This document shows positions 1 to 10,032 of a stretch of 64,000 bases of DNA, piece after piece; the first letter of the stretch is position 1; every line of letters starts with the position of its first letter. The position numbers and the translations under genes were made by a program. The notes under the pieces were generated by a model. It ran no database searches. It saw only the letters and a list, made by a program, of their open reading frames with translations, and had not been told where the DNA came from. This DNA comes from Rhodovulum euryhalinum (GTDB lineage: Bacteria; Pseudomonadota; Alphaproteobacteria; Rhodobacterales; Rhodobacteraceae), in the NCBI RefSeq assembly GCF_004342445.1, contig NZ_SLWW01000005.1, positions 62,001 to 126,000 on the forward strand, in the 5' to 3' direction.

Positions 1-456
1 GATACCGCGGGGTCGGCCCGGCATGTCGCCGAGGAGGGCGACCGGGCGCTGGCGGCGCTGGCGGGCGACCTTGCGGCCGAGATCTACGGGCTGGATGTTC
101 TTGCCCGGCATATCGAGGATCACGACAAGAACACCACGCGGTTCCTGCTGATGGCGCGCAAGCCCGACTGGTCGCGGCGCGGCGATCTGGGGATGATGAC
201 GACCTTCGTGTTCCAGGTGCGCAATATCCCGGCCGCGCTTTACAAGGCGATGGGGGGCTTTGCCACCAACGGCGTGAACATGACCAAGCTGGAAAGCTAC
301 ATGGTCGACGGGTCATTCACCGCGACCCAGTTCTATGCCGATATCGAGGGCCACCCCGAGGATCCGAATGTCAGGCTGGCGCTTGAGGAACTGGACTATT
401 TCACCACCAAGACCGAGATCCTGGGGGTTTACCCGGCGGATCGCAAACGCCACTAG
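1..456 (+). CDS. pheA: prephenate dehydratase, C-terminal part (cut by window start)
   Basis: This is the last 151 residues of a prephenate dehydratase, which converts prephenate to phenylpyruvate in phenylalanine synthesis; the start lies before the window. The frame is open from base 1. It begins with DTAGSA, then has the NTTRF segment (about residues 44-48 of the visible part) that ends the catalytic domain. From about residue 67 an ACT regulatory domain follows, with GVNMTKLESY in the phenylalanine-binding region. The stop at 454-456 lies 7 bases from the end of the convergent gene on the other strand. No chorismate mutase domain can be judged because the N-terminus is missing. Confidence 0.93.
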   Translation, partial: DTAGSARHVAEEGDRALAALAGDLAAEIYGLDVLARHIEDHDKNTTRFLLMARKPDWSRRGDLGMMTTFVFQVRNIPAALYKAMGGFATNGVNMTKLESYMVDGSFTATQFYADIEGHPEDPNVRLALEELDYFTTKTEILGVYPADRKRH

Positions 457-463
457 GACGGGG

Positions 464-937
464 CTAGAAGTCGGTTCCGTGGAAGGTGCCGGCCTCGAGT
501 TCGCGGGCAAAGCGGGCGACGCCCGACTTGAATCGCTCTGACATCCGGCCTTTTGCCAGGTGCAGGGTCTGCAGCAGCAGCCGCGCCTGAAACGATTGCG
601 GGCGCAGGTCGACCGCGACCGCCAGCCGGGTCCGCTGCGGTGCCAGGCGCAAGAGGTCGAGCGTGCTGACGCCGGTCAGGTCGTTGACCGTCGATTGCAC
701 GACCAGGTTCTCGGGCGGCAGGAATGTCGTCAACTCGCTGTGCAGCGCGCGGCGCTTGCCACGGAAGGTAAACCGGGCGGTCCAGGCCATGCCCGGCCCC
801 GGTGCCTCAAGCGAGTCAAGGCGGGTGATCTCGGCGCCCCGGCGCATCGCGGCGCGCTCCAGCCGGTCGAAATCCGAGATCACCGCGAAGACCTCCTCGA
901 TGGGGAGCCCGATATCCTCTCGTGTGGAAAACTTCAT
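464..937 (-). CDS. SRPBCC family protein (START-like fold)
   Basis: A 157-residue protein that looks like a single START-like (SRPBCC, polyketide cyclase/Coq10-type) ligand-binding fold. The opening MKFSTREDIGLPIEEVFAVI matches the usual first strand and helix of that fold, and there is no signal peptide or membrane segment. The ATG at 937 is chosen because it begins exactly at the fold and leaves 40 bases to the end of nudC; a longer frame would run into nudC. It probably follows nudC in one transcript. The ligand is unknown. Assignment rests on overall pattern, not on a catalytic motif. Confidence 0.8.
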   Translation of the reverse strand: MKFSTREDIGLPIEEVFAVISDFDRLERAAMRRGAEITRLDSLEAPGPGMAWTARFTFRGKRRALHSELTTFLPPENLVVQSTVNDLTGVSTLDLLRLAPQRTRLAVAVDLRPQSFQARLLLQTLHLAKGRMSERFKSGVARFARELEAGTFHGTDF

Positions 938-977
938 CGTGCCATCGCCCGTTTCGCCGTTCCCATCAGATCTTGCG

Positions 978-1937
978 TCAATCCAGCCGGTCCGCAAGCC
1001 ACAATCCGAGGATGAAATGGGCGATCGCGCCTTTTCGCGCAGGCAGGATGTCATCGCGCTCGCCGGCGAAGGCGGCCAGCAGGTCTTCGCGCGTGATCCA
1101 GCGGGCGGCTTCGAGTTCGACGGGATCCAGCGTTATCTCGCGGGCGGTCGCGTGCCCGTGGCAACCGATCATCAGAGAGGCCGGAAAGGGCCATGGCTGG
1201 CTGGCGAGGTAGGAAACCGGGCCGACCGGGATGCCGGCCTCTTCCATCACCTCGCGGCGGACCGCCGCCTCGATGGTCTCGCCCGGTTCGACAAAGCCTG
1301 CCAGCAGCGAGAACATCCCCTCGGGCCAGCCCGGCGACCGGCCCAGAAGAACGGAATTGCCGTGCGTGATCAGCATGATGACCACCGGATCGGTGCGCGG
1401 GAAGTGCTGGCCGCCGCAGGACGGGCAGTCGCGTTGCCAGCCCGCCTGGATGACGCGGCTTTCAGCCCCGCAACGGGCGCAGAACCGGTGGGTGGCATGC
1501 CAGCCGAGGATGGCCCTCGCCGTGGCGGCAAACTCGGCGTCCAGCGCCGACAACCGCGTCATCTCGCGGCGCAGTTCCGCGAAGACGTGGTCTTCGGGCA
1601 GATCCGGGTGGCGCTGTTCGGACGGATCGGCAAAGGCGCCAAGCGTTCCAGGCAGGTCGGCTGGCTGCCAGTCGGACAGATCCACCGCGAACCGGGCGTG
1701 ACCCCCGGCAAGACCCAGGAACACCGCGTCGGTGCCCTGGCTGGCGAGTACCGGATGGTCCGCCGCAAGCCATCCGAGCCCGTCGGCACAGACCAGCGGC
1801 TTGCCCTGCCAGAGCGGCAGAGCCCGCGCCGCCCCGTTGCTGCGCAGGTCTGCCAGCGCGGCGCGGTCGGAACGCAGATGCGCCGCCCGGTCGAGCCCGC
1901 CGCCCCCGCCGAATGTCACCCGCTCTGCCAGCCGCAT
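978..1937 (-). CDS. nudC: NAD+/NADH diphosphatase NudC
   Basis: A 319-residue Nudix hydrolase of the NudC type. It cleaves NAD(H) to NMN(H) and AMP and, in the family, also removes NAD caps from RNA. A zinc ribbon is formed by Cys153, Cys156, Cys171 and Cys174. The Nudix box spans about residues 214-236 (GFVEPGET through REVMEEAGI). The NudC hallmark SQPWPFPASLM follows at about 246-256 and separates it from generic Nudix proteins. The N-terminal third is the poorly conserved NudC-type domain. It stands first in a likely two-gene unit with the SRPBCC gene and is divergent from the nucleotidase gene. Confidence 0.95.
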   Translation of the reverse strand: MRLAERVTFGGGGGLDRAAHLRSDRAALADLRSNGAARALPLWQGKPLVCADGLGWLAADHPVLASQGTDAVFLGLAGGHARFAVDLSDWQPADLPGTLGAFADPSEQRHPDLPEDHVFAELRREMTRLSALDAEFAATARAILGWHATHRFCARCGAESRVIQAGWQRDCPSCGGQHFPRTDPVVIMLITHGNSVLLGRSPGWPEGMFSLLAGFVEPGETIEAAVRREVMEEAGIPVGPVSYLASQPWPFPASLMIGCHGHATAREITLDPVELEAARWITREDLLAAFAGERDDILPARKGAIAHFILGLWLADRLD

Positions 1938-2111
1938 CCACGTTCTCCACGGTCAGATCCGTGCCTGCCATGTCACGTCTTTGGGCGCGATGGAAGCGTG
2001 CTCGCCTTTAGCGCGAGTTTGTGCTCGCGTTCCACCGTCATGGGTTATAGTGTTCAAGATCGGTGGTGGCATTCCTGTCCGGCTTCGGGACTAGCGACGG
2101 GGCTTTGGACG

Positions 2112-4088
2112 GTGCGACCGCCGAGATGCGACCTGAATCGCCGTGCCTTGCTGGCCGGCACTGCTGCGGGGGCGACGTTGATCGCACTGCATCCCTTTTC
2201 GGCCAAGGCCGCCGTCAATCAGGCGCATCTGCGCCTGATGGAGACGACGGACCTGCATGTTCACATCTACCCCTACGACTACTATTCCGACCGGCCGGTC
2301 GATACCGTCGGTCTTGCCCGAACCGCCGCCCATATCGCCGAAATCCGCGCCGAAGCCACGAATGCGCTGCTGTTCGACAATGGCGATTTCCTGCAGGGCA
2401 ACCCGATGGGCGACTACATCGCCTACGAACGGGGCATGAAGGACGGCGACATGCACCCGATCATCCAGGCGATGAACGCGGTCGGCTTCGACGCCTCGAC
2501 GCTGGGCAATCACGAGTTCAACTATGGGCTCGACTTCGTCATGCGGTCGATTGCGGGGGCCGTGTTCCCGGTGATCTCGGCCAATATCGTCCGCACGCTG
2601 GGTGCGCGGCCGACCGAGGATTCGACCCTTGTGCCGCCCTACGTGATCCTGGAACGGACGTTGATCGACGGGGCGGGCGTCGCGTATCCGATCCGCGTGG
2701 GTGTGATCGGCTTCATGCCGCCGCAGGTGATGACCTGGGACCGCCGGCACCTCGAAGGCAAGGTCGCCGTCCGCGACATCGTCGAGACCGCCCGCGCCTG
2801 GGTGCCGGTGATCAAGCAGGAAGGCGCCGACATCGTCGTGGCACTGAATCATTCCGGCATCGGCGAGGCCGACCATGTCGAAGGGCAGGAGAACGCGAGC
2901 GTGCCGCTGGCCGCGGTCGAGGGGATCGACGTGGTGATGACGGGCCACCAGCACCTTTTCTTCCCGGGGCCGGCCTTCGAGGGGATCGCGGGCGTCGATG
3001 CCGAACGGGGCACGATCCACGGCAAGCCCGCGGTGATGGGCGGGTTCTGGGGATCGCATCTGGGCCTGATCGACCTCATGCTCGAGCGGACCGGCGACGG
3101 CTGGCGCATCATCGGCCATGAAAGCGCCCTGCGCGCCATATCGCGCCGGAACGACGACCGGACAGTGACGCCTCTGGTGACGAGCGAGCGCCATGTGCTC
3201 GACTCGGTGGCCAGGGAGCATAACGAGACCCTGTCCTACATCCGCCGCGCCGTGGGGCGGACCTCTGCCCCGCTGTACAGCTATTTCGCACTGGTGGCCG
3301 ATGATCCCTCGGTGCAGATCGTCGCGAACGCGCAGCTTTGGTACGTGGCCGAGATGCTGGCCGGAACGCCGCATGCGGGTCTGCCGCTGTTGTCGGCCGC
3401 GGCCCCCTTCAAGGCGGGCGGGCGTTCGGGCCCCGACTACTATACCGACGTTCCCGCGGGTGATATCGCGATCATGCACGTCGCCGATCTTTACCTTTTT
3501 CCCAACACGGTTCGCGCGGTGCGGGTCACGGGCGCCCAGCTTCGGGGCTGGCTCGAACGCTCGGCGGGGATGTTCAACCGGATCGTGCCTGGGACGCAGG
3601 ATCAGGTGCTTCTGAACCCCGATTTCCCCAGCTACAACTTCGACGTGATCGACGGGGTGGACTACCGGATCGACCTTTCCCAACCCTCGCGTTTCGATCC
3701 CAAGGGCAAGCTTGTCGATCCCGGTGCCGCCCGGATCGTCGACCTGGCCTTGAAGGGGCGGGCGGTGACCGACGACATGGAGTTCGTGGTCGCGACGAAC
3801 AATTACCGCGCGGGGGGCGGGGGGGATTTCCCCGGGGCGGACGGCAGCACGATCATCCTTGAGGCGCCGGACACAAATCGCGACGTGATCGTGCGCTATA
3901 TCGCCGAGCAGGGCACGATCGACCCCACCGCCGACAACAACTGGCGTTTCGCCCCTATGCCCGGAACCACGGTGCTGTTCGACACAGGGCCGCGGGCGAT
4001 GGCCTATCTCGATCAGATGACCGCGCTCGACGTCGAGCCCGCCGGGGATGGGCCGGACGGGTTCATCCGTTTCCGGATCGCCCTATAG
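2112..4088 (+). CDS. cpdB: Tat-exported 2',3'-cyclic-nucleotide phosphodiesterase/3'-nucleotidase
   Basis: About 658 residues, CpdB-like: a periplasmic enzyme that hydrolyses 2',3'-cyclic nucleotides and 3'-nucleotides to salvage nucleosides and phosphate. The metallophosphoesterase domain shows TTDLHVHIYPYDYY, DNGDFLQGNP, GNHEFNYG, NHSG and TGHQH, which together bind the two metals. The C-terminal nucleotidase domain has the NNYRAGGGG stretch. The start is uncertain. GTG at 2112 gives a compact twin-arginine signal (LNRRALLAG, then a hydrophobic run ending SAKAA), while ATG at 2040 adds 24 residues with no signal-like character. No strong ribosome site marks either. The frame stays open far upstream across nudC, but that part is antisense shadow. 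Confidence 0.9.
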   Translation: MRPPRCDLNRRALLAGTAAGATLIALHPFSAKAAVNQAHLRLMETTDLHVHIYPYDYYSDRPVDTVGLARTAAHIAEIRAEATNALLFDNGDFLQGNPMGDYIAYERGMKDGDMHPIIQAMNAVGFDASTLGNHEFNYGLDFVMRSIAGAVFPVISANIVRTLGARPTEDSTLVPPYVILERTLIDGAGVAYPIRVGVIGFMPPQVMTWDRRHLEGKVAVRDIVETARAWVPVIKQEGADIVVALNHSGIGEADHVEGQENASVPLAAVEGIDVVMTGHQHLFFPGPAFEGIAGVDAERGTIHGKPAVMGGFWGSHLGLIDLMLERTGDGWRIIGHESALRAISRRNDDRTVTPLVTSERHVLDSVAREHNETLSYIRRAVGRTSAPLYSYFALVADDPSVQIVANAQLWYVAEMLAGTPHAGLPLLSAAAPFKAGGRSGPDYYTDVPAGDIAIMHVADLYLFPNTVRAVRVTGAQLRGWLERSAGMFNRIVPGTQDQVLLNPDFPSYNFDVIDGVDYRIDLSQPSRFDPKGKLVDPGAARIVDLALKGRAVTDDMEFVVATNNYRAGGGGDFPGADGSTIILEAPDTNRDVIVRYIAEQGTIDPTADNNWRFAPMPGTTVLFDTGPRAMAYLDQMTALDVEPAGDGPDGFIRFRIAL

Positions 4089-4254
4089 GCGTTTGCGCCC
4101 GCCCGATCCCCATCATTCTTGCCCAAACGGAAATGTAGCGGTTCCGCAACGGAAACGGCGCCTTCGCGGATCCGAATTGTCATGGCAAGACCGCCATGCT
4201 AAACCCAAGCGTGCAATTTTATGGCGAAATCTTGACTTTTTGGAGGCCGGAAAT

Positions 4255-5022
4255 ATGAAATCTGTCGCTATCCCGCTGATGTTGGCCTCGCTGTCCTGTG
4301 CCTCGGCTGCACAGGCGACGACGATTTCCCTGCCGCAGTCGGGCGGAACGCTCAACGTAACGGTTTCTGCCCGGGCAGCCGATGCCTGGGCCGCGGTCGA
4401 CCAGTCCCGCAGCGGCGATTTGCCGGCGGGTTCGGCGTGGCAGGCGGGCTCGACGATCGAGCAGCTTCCGACCACCACCTACCCGATCGACCTCGGCACC
4501 GATCCCGCGAACCCGCTTGATCCCTGCCGGAATGCGTGTTCGCCTTTCTATGGCGGCGTCTACAATGAACCGCCCTTTGCCTCTACCGGCGCGCCCGGAT
4601 GGGAAACCGCTTCGTTCTGGACGGTCTTCGCGCCGGATGCCGGGTCCGCTGCGTTGATGAACCAGGCCGTGCTCGAATTCGATACCTCCCGGTCCAGCAT
4701 TTCTCTGCTTTGGGGATCGGCCGACAATACCAACGGTCTTGAATTCCTGCTGGGGGGTGCGGTCGTCGGCGAGTTCTGGGGGGTGGAATTCAGCCGGTTC
4801 GGTACGCCCGATATCGTGATGCACCCCGGTCAGAGCGCCGTTCTCACGTCCTTCGACGGGATCGAGTTCGACGCACTGCGGTTTACGGCCTACCAGTCCG
4901 GCGGGTCGTTCGAGTTCAGCAATGTCGTGGCGCCGGTTCCGTTGCCGGCGGGAATGGTGCTGTTGCTGACCGGTCTCGGCGCGGTCGCCGTGGCGGGCCG
5001 GTCGCGCAAGGCGCGCGCCTGA
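4255..5022 (+). CDS. VPLPA-CTERM sorting domain-containing exported protein
   Basis: A 255-residue secreted protein of unknown function. Residues 1-21 (MKSVAIPLML... AAQA) form a Sec signal peptide. The C-terminus carries VPLPAGMVLLLTGLGAVAVA followed by a basic tail (RSRKARA), the VPLPA form of the PEP-CTERM sorting signal, which is read by exosortase-type enzymes and is common in Rhodobacterales. Two cysteines lie close together mid-protein (DPCRNACSP). The start at 4255 has TGGAGG about nine bases upstream. It stands alone with a strong hairpin terminator behind it. No exosortase gene is in this window, so the processing enzyme must lie elsewhere. Confidence 0.85.
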   Translation: MKSVAIPLMLASLSCASAAQATTISLPQSGGTLNVTVSARAADAWAAVDQSRSGDLPAGSAWQAGSTIEQLPTTTYPIDLGTDPANPLDPCRNACSPFYGGVYNEPPFASTGAPGWETASFWTVFAPDAGSAALMNQAVLEFDTSRSSISLLWGSADNTNGLEFLLGGAVVGEFWGVEFSRFGTPDIVMHPGQSAVLTSFDGIEFDALRFTAYQSGGSFEFSNVVAPVPLPAGMVLLLTGLGAVAVAGRSRKARA

Positions 5023-5036
5023 TACATGCCGCCCAA

Positions 5037-5064
5037 GGCCCGGGGCCGGGTTATGCCCCGGGCC
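5037..5064 (+). terminator. hairpin terminator after the VPLPA-CTERM gene
   Basis: A perfect 10-bp stem (GGCCCGGGGC with GCCCCGGGCC) encloses an 8-base loop, 14 bases after the stop codon. There is no run of T, which is usual for strong terminators at this GC content. It isolates the SRP RNA gene from upstream transcription. Confidence 0.65.
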
Positions 5065-5079
5065 CTGGGCCTTGGAGGC

Positions 5080-5108
5080 TTGCGAATCCTGTCCCGGGCG
5101 CCTATGTC
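5080..5108 (+). promoter_or_regulatory. probable housekeeping promoter of the SRP RNA gene
   Basis: TTGCGA at 5080-5085 and TATGTC at 5103-5108 are spaced by 17 bases. The predicted start point (about 5113-5116) coincides with the 5' end of the SRP RNA helix, which is strong positional support although each hexamer is only a partial match. Confidence 0.5.
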
Positions 5109-5111
5109 CTA

Positions 5112-5211
5112 GCCCGAGAGGTTGGCGCGGGCGGACGCCTCGCCAACCCGGTCAGGTCCGGAAGGAAGCAGCCGTAACGAGTCCGGTTCGGGTCGCTGTC
5201 CAACCTCTCAC
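5112..5211 (+). ncRNA. ffs: signal recognition particle RNA (4.5S type)
   Basis: The conserved SRP domain IV core is present: GGTCAGGTCCGGAAGGAAGC at about 5150-5169, followed by AGCCGTAACGAG, which together form the Ffh-binding loops. The outer ends pair perfectly: GAGAGGTTGG at 5116-5125 with CCAACCTCTC at 5200-5209. The molecule is about 100 nt, the short bacterial type. SRP RNA directly upstream of dnaX is a known arrangement in alphaproteobacteria. Exact ends are inferred from the pairing and promoter position. Confidence 0.95.
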
Positions 5212-5284
5212 CCATCCCCGATCCGCTGGACGTCACGGGTAGGCGCCCGTAGGCTTGCACGCGCCCGCGAATCCACGAGGACCC

Positions 5285-7030
5285 ATGGCCGAGACCCAAG
5301 GCACCGCCTACCAGGTGCTCGCCCGCAAGTATCGCCCCGCCACCTTTGCCGACCTGATCGGTCAGGATGCGATGGTGCGCACGCTGCGGAACGCCTTTGC
5401 CGCCGACCGGATCGCGCAGGCTTTCGTGATGACGGGCATCCGCGGCACCGGCAAGACCACCACCGCCCGGATCATCGCCAAGGGGATGAACTGCATCGGC
5501 CCCGACGGGCAGGGGGGGGCGACGACGGACCCGTGCGGGGTGTGCGAGCATTGCGTGGCGATCGCCGAGGGCCGCCATGTCGACGTGATGGAGATGGATG
5601 CCGCCAGCCGGACGGGCGTGGGCGACATCCGCGAGATCATCGACAGCGTGGCCTATCGCGCGGCGTCGGCGCGCTACAAGATCTACATCATCGACGAGGT
5701 TCACATGCTGTCCAACAACGCGTTCAACGCGTTGCTGAAGACGCTCGAGGAACCGCCCGCCCATGTGAAGTTCATCTTTGCCACCACGGAAATCCGCAAG
5801 GTGCCGGTCACGGTCCTGAGCCGTTGCCAACGGTTCGACCTGCGTCGGATCGAGCCCGAGGTGATGATCGCGCATCTGCGCCGGATCGCCGGGCTGGAAG
5901 GCGCGCCGATCACCGACGAGGCGCTGGGGCTGATCACGCGGGCCGCCGAGGGCTCGGTGCGGGACGCGATGAGCCTGCTCGACCAGGCGATTTCCCACGG
6001 CGCGGGCGAAACCACCGCCGAAGAAGTGCGCGCCATGCTGGGACTCGCCGACCGTGGGCGCGTTCTCGACCTTTTCGACCTGATCGTGTCGGGCGATGCG
6101 GCGGGTGCGCTGGCCGAGCTTGCCGCGCAATATGCCGACGGCGCAGATCCCATGGCGGTATTACGCGATCTGGCCGAGATCACCCATTGGCTGAGCGTCA
6201 TCAAGATCACGCCCGAAGCCGCCGACGACCCCACCGTGGGCCCCGACGAACGCGCGCGGGGCCGCGACATGGCCGAGCGTCTGCCCATGCGGGTGCTGAC
6301 GCGGATGTGGCAGATGCTGCTCAAGGCGCTGGAAGAGGTGGCGCAGGCGCCGAACGCGATGATGGCGGCCGAGATGGCGGTGATCCGTCTGACCCATGTC
6401 TCGACCCTGCCCGCGCCCGAGGACCTCGTCCGGCAGTTGCGCGACACGCCGCCCGCAGGCCCCGCGCCCACGGGTGGGGGCACGCCGTCAGGTACGGGGC
6501 AGGGGGCGCGCGCGCAAGCGGTCAGCGCGCCACGTCCGGCGTCCGGCGGCGGCGGGGCGGCCACCGCGCTTGCCCGGGCTCCCGAGACGACGCTGGCGGC
6601 CTATGCCGCGTTTGACCAGGTGGTCGAACTGATCCGCGCCAATCGCGACATGAAGCTGTTGTTCGAGGTGGAATCCTGCCTGCGCCTTGTCAGCTATGCC
6701 CCCGGCCGGATCGAGTTCGAGCCGACCGCGGACGCGCCCCGCGATCTCGCCGCGCGCCTTGGCCAACGGCTTCAGGACTGGACCGGCGCCCGCTGGGGCG
6801 TGTCGGTCGTGGGGTCGGGCGGCGCCCCGACCCTTGCCGAAACCCGCGCGGCCGAGGAGGACCGGCTGGCGATCGCCGCGAAGGCGCATCCCCTGGTCAG
6901 GGCCGTATTTGACGCCTTTCCAGAGGCGCAGATCATCGACATAAGGGCTCCGGACCTTCCCGCCGAAGCGGCCGCCCTCGAGGCGCTGCCCGAGGTCGAG
7001 GACGAGTGGGACCCCTTCGAGGACGACTGA
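5285..7030 (+). CDS. dnaX: DNA polymerase III subunit gamma/tau
   Basis: A 581-residue clamp-loader ATPase that opens the sliding clamp and, through tau, holds the replisome together. Walker A is [10 protein letters not shown] (about residues 51-60), zinc-binding cysteines are Cys70, Cys84, Cys87 and Cys90, and Walker B is DEVHML near 137. Sensor and arginine-finger regions follow ([14 protein letters not shown]). A Pro/Gly/Ala-rich linker near 390-430 leads into the tau-type C-terminal domain, which ends in an acidic tail ([10 protein letters not shown]). ATG 5285 is preferred over an in-frame ATG at 5255 because GAGG lies four bases upstream and the family starts here. It is first in a dnaX-ybaB-recR unit. 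Confidence 0.96.
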   Translation: MAETQGTAYQVLARKYRPATFADLIGQDAMVRTLRNAFAADRIAQAFVMTGIRGTGKTTTARIIAKGMNCIGPDGQGGATTDPCGVCEHCVAIAEGRHVDVMEMDAASRTGVGDIREIIDSVAYRAASARYKIYIIDEVHMLSNNAFNALLKTLEEPPAHVKFIFATTEIRKVPVTVLSRCQRFDLRRIEPEVMIAHLRRIAGLEGAPITDEALGLITRAAEGSVRDAMSLLDQAISHGAGETTAEEVRAMLGLADRGRVLDLFDLIVSGDAAGALAELAAQYADGADPMAVLRDLAEITHWLSVIKITPEAADDPTVGPDERARGRDMAERLPMRVLTRMWQMLLKALEEVAQAPNAMMAAEMAVIRLTHVSTLPAPEDLVRQLRDTPPAGPAPTGGGTPSGTGQGARAQAVSAPRPASGGGGAATALARAPETTLAAYAAFDQVVELIRANRDMKLLFEVESCLRLVSYAPGRIEFEPTADAPRDLAARLGQRLQDWTGARWGVSVVGSGGAPTLAETRAAEEDRLAIAAKAHPLVRAVFDAFPEAQIIDIRAPDLPAEAAALEALPEVEDEWDPFEDD

Positions 7031-7047
7031 ACGAAAGGAGAGACGGG

Positions 7048-7392
7048 ATGTTCAAGGGATTGGGCGGGCTTGGCGACATGGCCAAGATGATGAAGGCCGC
7101 GCAGGAAATGCAGGGCAAGCTGGCCGCCTTGCAGCAGCAACTGGCTACAACGCTGGTGACCGGCGAAAGCGGCGCTGGACTGGTCAAGGCCACCGCGACG
7201 GCCAAGGGCACGCTGACCGCGCTGGACATCGACCCCTCGATCTTCAACGCCGAGGAGAAGGAGGTCGTCGAGGACCTGATCCTCGCCGCGATCAAGGACG
7301 CCCAGGAAAAGGCGCAGGAGAAGACCCAGGAAGAGACCCGCAAGCTCTCCGAGGAACTGGGTCTGCCCGCGGGGATGGGCCTGCCGGTCTGA
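7048..7392 (+). CDS. ybaB: YbaB/EbfC family nucleoid-associated protein
   Basis: A 114-residue small DNA-binding protein of the YbaB/EbfC family, which forms tweezer-like dimers and is regularly co-transcribed with dnaX and recR. The N-terminal helix is methionine- and lysine-rich ([14 protein letters not shown]), and the central strand contains [10 protein letters not shown], both typical. ATG 7048 has a strong AAGGAGAG site just upstream, 17 bases after the dnaX stop. The exact cellular role of the family is still loosely defined; nucleoid organisation or a repair link is assumed from context. Confidence 0.93.
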   Translation: MFKGLGGLGDMAKMMKAAQEMQGKLAALQQQLATTLVTGESGAGLVKATATAKGTLTALDIDPSIFNAEEKEVVEDLILAAIKDAQEKAQEKTQEETRKLSEELGLPAGMGLPV

Positions 7393-7397
7393 TCCCC

Positions 7398-7997
7398 ATG
7401 GGCGACCGCCCGCGCGAGATCGAGACGCTGATCGAGATGATGGCACGGCTACCGGGGCTTGGTCCCCGGTCGGCCCGCCGTGCCGTGCTGCATCTGGTCA
7501 GAAAGCGCGCGGTGCTGCTTGTGCCGCTGGCCGAGGCGCTGCGCCGCGTCGGCGAGACGGTGCATGAATGTCCCCGCTGCGGCAACCTTACCACGGCCGA
7601 ATTCTGCGAGATCTGTTCGGACGACAAGCGCGCCAATGGCGAACTTTGCGTGGTCGAGGACGTGGCCGACCTGTGGGCGATGGAACGCGGTGGCGCGTTC
7701 ACGGGGCGCTATCACGTGCTGGGCGGCACGCTGTCGGCGCTGGATTCCGTGGGGCCGGAAGAGTTGCGCATCCCTGTGCTGGTGGCCCGGGTGCGCGACG
7801 AAGGGATCGCCGAGGTGATCCTTGCGCTGAACGCCACCGTCGACGGCCAGACCACCGCGCATTACATCGCCGAGGAACTGGCGGGTGCGGGGGTCGCGAT
7901 CACCTCGCTTGCCCAGGGCGTGCCGATCGGGGGTGAGCTTGATTATCTGGACGATGGCACGATCAGCGCCGCGCTGAAGGCGCGCAAGGGCTTCTGA
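7398..7997 (+). CDS. recR: recombination mediator protein RecR
   Basis: A 199-residue RecR, which acts with RecF and RecO to load RecA onto gapped DNA. The helix-hairpin-helix [11 protein letters not shown] lies at about residues 18-28, the C4 zinc finger at Cys58, Cys61, Cys70 and Cys73, and a Toprim domain follows ([10 protein letters not shown] onward). The C-terminal Walker-like segment includes [15 protein letters not shown]. It starts five bases after the ybaB stop, so it is the third gene of the dnaX operon. Length is as expected for the family. Confidence 0.96.
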   Translation: MGDRPREIETLIEMMARLPGLGPRSARRAVLHLVRKRAVLLVPLAEALRRVGETVHECPRCGNLTTAEFCEICSDDKRANGELCVVEDVADLWAMERGGAFTGRYHVLGGTLSALDSVGPEELRIPVLVARVRDEGIAEVILALNATVDGQTTAHYIAEELAGAGVAITSLAQGVPIGGELDYLDDGTISAALKARKGF

Positions 7998-8111
7998 ATC
8001 CCGCCTCGCGCCATTCTCACGCAATCTCAACTTGAACAGCCGGCAAGCGGGCCCTTAGCCTTGCGCAAGCGGTGCGCTAGATGCTCCGTCGAAACAGGGA
8101 GGTTTCCAAAG

Positions 8112-10016
8112 ATGCCCACGCCCCGTCCGGCCCGTGCCGCCGTCCTGGCCCGCGCCCTGCCGCACCGGTTCTGGCTGACAGCGGGGGCGGTGGCGCTTGC
8201 GCTCGCGCTCTGGGCGCATCAGACGCTGGCCGACGAGAACGTGACCGTGGCGCATGGCATCTCGACCTTCGGCACGCTGAAGTATCCCGCCGATTTTCCG
8301 CATCTCGACTACGTGAACCCCGGGGCGCCCAAGGGGGGCGAGATCTCGGTCTGGGGCTTCGGATCCTTCGATTCGATGCATCCCTACACCACCAAGGGCC
8401 GCGCAGGCGCGCTGTCGAACGGGTTCTTCGAGTCGCTTCTGACCGGTACCGCCGACGAGGCCGGATCGGCCTATGGGTTGCTGGCGGAAAGCGTCGAATA
8501 TCCCGAGGACCGGTCCTGGGCGGTCTTCACGCTGCGGCCCGAGGCACGGTTCTCGGACGGCAGCCCGGTGACGGCTGAGGATGTGGTCTTTTCCTTCGAG
8601 CTTTTCCGCGACAAGGGCCTGCCAAGCTTTCGCGTCCAGCTTTCGCGCCAGGTTGAAAGCGCCGAGGTGCTGGAGGACGGAAGGGTGAAGTTCACCTTCA
8701 AGGCCGACGCGCCCAAGCGCGACCTGCCGCAACTTGTCGGCGGGTTGCCGGTGTTCTCGAAGGCACATTACGAGTCCACCGGCCGCGATTTCGAGGAATC
8801 GAGCCTCGAACCGCTGTTGGGCTCGGGACCCTACGTGCTCAAGGAACTCGATGTCGGCCAGACCATCGTCTACGAGCGCGACCCGGACTATTGGGGGGCG
8901 AGCCTGCCGATCAACGTGGGGCGGAACAATTTCGACCGTATCCGGATCGAATACTACGCCGACTACAACGCCGCCTTCGAGGGGTTCAAGGGCGGCACCT
9001 ACACGTTCCGCAACGAGGCCTCGTCCAAGAGCTGGGCCACCGGCTACGACTTTCCGGCGGTGCAGAACGGCTGGATCAAGAAGGTGGAACTGCCCGACGG
9101 CAATCTCGCGACCGGGCAGAGCTTTGCCTTCAACCTGCGCCGCCCGCAGTTCCAGGATCCCAGGGTGCGCGAGGCGATCGGGCTGATGTTCAACTTCGAA
9201 TGGTCGAACGAGACGCTGTTCTACGGGATTTACGCGCGGATCAACTCGTTCTGGGAAAACAGCTATCTGGCCGCGGAGGGGATGCCGACCGAGGGCGAAC
9301 GCGCGCTGCTGGAACCGCTGGTGGCGGACGGACTTTTGCCCGGAACGATCCTGACCGAACCCGCGATTATGGCACCGACCTCAGGCAACCGCCAGCTCGA
9401 CCGGGGCAACCTGCGCGCGGCCTCGGCGCTGCTGGACGAGGCGGGCTGGATCGTGGGCGAGGACGGGATGCGCCGGAAGGACGGCCAGACCCTGCGCGTC
9501 GAGTTCCTGAACGACAGCCAGACCTTCGACCGGGTGATCAACCCTTATGTCGAGAACCTGCGGCGGCTTGGGGTCGATGCGGTGCACACGCGCGTGGACA
9601 ACGCCCAGGCCACCAACCGCGAGCGTTCTTACGATTTCGACGTGATCACCGCACAGTTCCCGATGGACTATATCCCCGGCTCGGGCCTGCGGCAGTATTT
9701 CGGGTCGGAAACCGCCGACAGTTCGGTGTTCAACAGCATGGGCTTGAAAAGCGAGGCTGTGGACCGGCTGATCGAGAACGTGCTTGCCGCCCAGTCCGAT
9801 GCCGAACTGACCACCGCGGTCAAGGCGCTGGACCGGGTGCTGCGCGCTGAACGCTTCTGGGTGCCGCAATGGTACAAGAACACCCACACCGTCGCATATT
9901 ACGACATGTACGAGCATCCCGATCCCCTGCCGCCCTATGCCTTGGGCAATCTCGACTTCTGGTGGTATAACGCCGAGAAGGCCCAGAAGCTCCGCGCCGC
10001 CGGGGCCATCAGATAA
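8112..10016 (+). CDS. yejA: YejA-type peptide ABC transporter, periplasmic binding protein
   Basis: A 634-residue family 5 extracellular solute-binding protein. An N-terminal signal peptide precedes the mature region (about [10 protein letters not shown]). YejA-type features include [14 protein letters not shown] and [11 protein letters not shown] near the start. The homologous YejABEF system imports peptides, including microcin C, in enterobacteria; the substrate here is inferred to be oligopeptides. ATG 8112 has AGGGAGG nine bases upstream. It is the first gene of yejA-yejB-yejE-yejF. The frame extends 17 codons upstream without a better site. Confidence 0.92.
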   Translation: MPTPRPARAAVLARALPHRFWLTAGAVALALALWAHQTLADENVTVAHGISTFGTLKYPADFPHLDYVNPGAPKGGEISVWGFGSFDSMHPYTTKGRAGALSNGFFESLLTGTADEAGSAYGLLAESVEYPEDRSWAVFTLRPEARFSDGSPVTAEDVVFSFELFRDKGLPSFRVQLSRQVESAEVLEDGRVKFTFKADAPKRDLPQLVGGLPVFSKAHYESTGRDFEESSLEPLLGSGPYVLKELDVGQTIVYERDPDYWGASLPINVGRNNFDRIRIEYYADYNAAFEGFKGGTYTFRNEASSKSWATGYDFPAVQNGWIKKVELPDGNLATGQSFAFNLRRPQFQDPRVREAIGLMFNFEWSNETLFYGIYARINSFWENSYLAAEGMPTEGERALLEPLVADGLLPGTILTEPAIMAPTSGNRQLDRGNLRAASALLDEAGWIVGEDGMRRKDGQTLRVEFLNDSQTFDRVINPYVENLRRLGVDAVHTRVDNAQATNRERSYDFDVITAQFPMDYIPGSGLRQYFGSETADSSVFNSMGLKSEAVDRLIENVLAAQSDAELTTAVKALDRVLRAERFWVPQWYKNTHTVAYYDMYEHPDPLPPYALGNLDFWWYNAEKAQKLRAAGAIR

Positions 10017-10032
10017 CGAGGCAGAGCAGCCC

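Noticed and set aside
663-2111. In-frame upstream extension of the nucleotidase gene, to over 1100 residues in total
   Set aside because: It runs antisense through nudC and the SRPBCC gene, has no family features, and the Tat signal marks the real start region near 2112.
5285-7030. Programmed frameshift in dnaX producing a separate gamma subunit
   Set aside because: I see no A-rich slippery heptamer like that of E. coli and no downstream stem at a matching place, so one full-length product is assumed.
8060-8069. CTTGCGCAAG perfect palindrome upstream of yejA as an operator
   Set aside because: A 10-base palindrome is expected by chance at this composition, and no regulator gene is linked.
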